A stretch of 64,000 bases of DNA from Verrucomicrobiota bacterium (GTDB lineage: Bacteria; Verrucomicrobiota; Verrucomicrobiia; Verrucomicrobiales; DEV007). Numbering within the stretch: the stretch's first letter is position 1; each line of letters begins with the position of its first letter. This document shows positions 62,589-64,000 of the stretch, piece after piece. Below the pieces are notes generated by a model, which had not been told where the DNA came from, made no database searches, and saw nothing but the letters and a program-made list of their open reading frames with translations. Location of the stretch: positions 1-64,000 of the forward strand of contig JAGWVU010000002.1 of assembly GCA_018970725.1 (NCBI GenBank), written 5' to 3'. A program made the position numbers and the translations under genes.

Positions 62589-63815
62589 ATGCCCGAAGCC
62601 CAACCCAACCCCACGCCGCGCATCGAGACCGATGTCGCCATCCTCGGCGGAGGCATCGCCGCCCTTTGGACCGCCCATGTCCTCCGGGACGCCGGGTTCG
62701 GGGTGGCTGTGTTCACCAACGCGGATTGGGGCGCCGGCCAAACCCTCGCGGCCCAAGGCGTCATTCACGGCGGCCTGAAATACGCCTTGGGCGGAAAGTT
62801 GACGGATTCCTCGGAGGCTCTCGCCGCGATGCCCGGACGCTGGCGCCAAAGCCTGGCCGGGAAAGGCGAGATCGATCTGCGCGGCGTCACCGTCCTCAGC
62901 CCGTCCCAAATCCTCTGGAGTCTCCCGCAGGTCTTGAGCAAGGTCGTCGCCTTTTTCGGTAGCCAGTCGCTCCGCAACCGCGCCGGGGCTCTGGCGCGCG
63001 AGGATTACCCGCCCCCGTTCCAGCACCCGGACTACCGCGGCCAACTCTTCGAATTGGACGAGATGGTCGTGGATCCGGTCACCCTCGTGGCCGCCTTGGC
63101 GGGCCCGCTTCAGGATTGCGCCCGCAAGTGGAACGGCACCGCCTCTTGGAACACCGATCCCGCGGGCCGGATCACCGAAGCGGTTTTTCCCGATGCCTCC
63201 GGGCGTCCCGTCACCCTCCGCGCCCGCCACTGGGTCCTCGCCGCCGGGGCCGGCAACGGGGACCTGCTCCGGTCCATGGGTCGCCAGGGCCCGGCCATGC
63301 AACTCCGCCCCCTCCACCAGGTCATCATCCGCAGCCGCCGGCTCCCCCCGCTTTTCTCCGTCTGCATCGGCACCGGCATCAAACCACCGGTCGTCACCAC
63401 CACCCATATCGCCTCGGACGGCACCCCGCTCTGGTATGTCGGCGGTGACCTCGCGGAAACCGGGGTCGAACGGTCCGAATCCGCCCAAATCGATTTCGCC
63501 AGGGCCCGCTTCCGGGAGCTGCTCCCATGGCTCGATCTCGCCGATGCCGGGTGGGCCACCTTGCGCGTCGATCGCGCCGAACCGCGCACCGGTAGCGGGG
63601 AGCGTCCCCCGGGAGCCTTTGTCGACCACCGGGAAAACGTTTTCACGGTCTGGCCGACGAAACTGGCGCTCGCTCCCGATCTCGCCAGCCAGGTCCACCA
63701 TCTTCTCCGCAACGCCGAGCCCCACCCCTCCGGGCGGGTCACCGGTCTCGAAGCCTTCAACCTCCCCGTTCCCGCCCCGGCCAAAGCGCCGTGGGACTTC
63801 CCATCCGCATCATGA
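62589..63815 (+). CDS. FAD-dependent oxidoreductase (DAO family)
   Basis: A 408-residue protein. The N-terminal dinucleotide motif is VAILGGGIAALWTAHVL, followed by GVIHGGLKYAL near the flavin and a C-terminal half with RVDRAEPRTGSG. The family includes glycerol-3-phosphate dehydrogenase, sarcosine oxidase and related amine/hydroxyacid oxidases; the exact substrate is not determined. The start was taken at ATG 62589. The stop overlaps the next start (ATGA), so it is likely coupled to the aldo/keto reductase. Confidence 0.88.
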   Translation: MPEAQPNPTPRIETDVAILGGGIAALWTAHVLRDAGFGVAVFTNADWGAGQTLAAQGVIHGGLKYALGGKLTDSSEALAAMPGRWRQSLAGKGEIDLRGVTVLSPSQILWSLPQVLSKVVAFFGSQSLRNRAGALAREDYPPPFQHPDYRGQLFELDEMVVDPVTLVAALAGPLQDCARKWNGTASWNTDPAGRITEAVFPDASGRPVTLRARHWVLAAGAGNGDLLRSMGRQGPAMQLRPLHQVIIRSRRLPPLFSVCIGTGIKPPVVTTTHIASDGTPLWYVGGDLAETGVERSESAQIDFARARFRELLPWLDLADAGWATLRVDRAEPRTGSGERPPGAFVDHRENVFTVWPTKLALAPDLASQVHHLLRNAEPHPSGRVTGLEAFNLPVPAPAKAPWDFPSAS

Positions 63816-64000
63816 CTCTCCGCGAAATTCCCGGCACCGGCGTTCGCGTCTCCCGGCTCGGTCTCGGGACGGTGAAGTTCGGACGCAACCAGGGCGTCAA
63901 GTATCCCCGGCCTTTCGATCTGCCGACCGATGCCGGGATCCATCGCCTCCTCGATGCCGCCCGCGAAGGGGGCATCAATTTCCTCGACACGGCCCCGGCT
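63812..64000 (+). CDS. Aldo/keto reductase, cut by the window end
   Basis: The first 63 residues of an aldo/keto reductase. The N-terminal VRVSRLGLGTVKFGRNQG and the barrel strand GINFLDTAPA with its conserved Asp are visible. The C-terminus lies outside the window. The start overlaps the FAD oxidoreductase stop by four bases, pointing to one operon. Confidence 0.85.
   Translation, partial: MTLREIPGTGVRVSRLGLGTVKFGRNQGVKYPRPFDLPTDAGIHRLLDAAREGGINFLDTAPA

Noticed and set aside
1-64000. tRNA, rRNA, CRISPR arrays or insertion sequences
   Set aside because: No cloverleaf-like T-arm, regularly spaced repeats, transposase domains or terminal inverted repeats were recognised by eye. A covariance-model scan would be needed to exclude small RNAs.

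Overview
The window is high-GC bacterial DNA, densely coded on both strands. No rRNA, tRNA, CRISPR array, transposase or prophage was recognised. The gene mix points to Verrucomicrobiota or a close PVC relative, by inference only. The pointers are two secreted sulfatases, a DUF1080 protein, a DUF6807/PmoA-like protein, a very large secreted sialidase-like protein with a LacI regulator, a carbohydrate porin remnant, an FHA-MoxR/DUF58/VWA cluster, an oversized TolC-type protein, and many starts without a clear Shine-Dalgarno sequence.

Layout. 0-4.3 kb: MFS transporter, M3 oligopeptidase and a small RibK-like protein. 4.3-10.4 kb: a minus-strand tripartite efflux operon (TolC-type, MacA-type, MacB-type). 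10.5-14.1 kb: SGNH hydrolase, DUF1080 protein, a BLUF blue-light protein coupled to a 42-residue ORF, and a DUF6807 protein. 14.2-20.8 kb: HflX and the FHA-MoxR / DUF58 / BatA-like VWA-PA14 cluster. 20.9-26.3 kb: a 1419-residue multi-propeller exoenzyme divergent from a LacI regulator, with a perfect palindrome between them. 26.5-33 kb: a plus-strand RND efflux operon. 33-35.7 kb: epimerase, Ntn-type amidase and a decayed OprB porin. 35.7-38.7 kb: a copper-handling cassette with a Cys-rich secreted peptide, a multicopper oxidase fused to a CopB-like barrel, and a small TRASH-like protein. 38.7-45.8 kb: a redoxin remnant, two sulfatases, a beta-hydroxyacid dehydrogenase, an SLC13-type permease and an SDR. 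45.8-50.7 kb: trpB, then an operon of DUF2452 protein, rhomboid-like protein and a serine hydrolase fused to NamZ. 50.7-58.9 kb: IF-1 with a long Gly/Pro-rich extension, TrmH-family methyltransferase, HDAC-like deacetylase, RecF, GlnD, PhoD-like phosphatase and a pilin-like protein. 59-64 kb: a Pro/Ala-rich tail-anchored protein with a 25-residue companion, thioredoxin, a coiled-coil protein, a HAD phosphatase, a conserved hypothetical, an FAD oxidoreductase, and an aldo/keto reductase cut by the window end.

The genes suggest a free-living heterotroph that scavenges sulfated and sialylated glycans, recycles peptidoglycan, and has two efflux systems plus copper defence. The features most worth following are the oxidase-barrel fusion in its copper cassette, the BLUF/42-residue pair, the extended IF-1, the Pro-rich protein with its mini-copy, and the FHA-MoxR/VWA-PA14 cluster.
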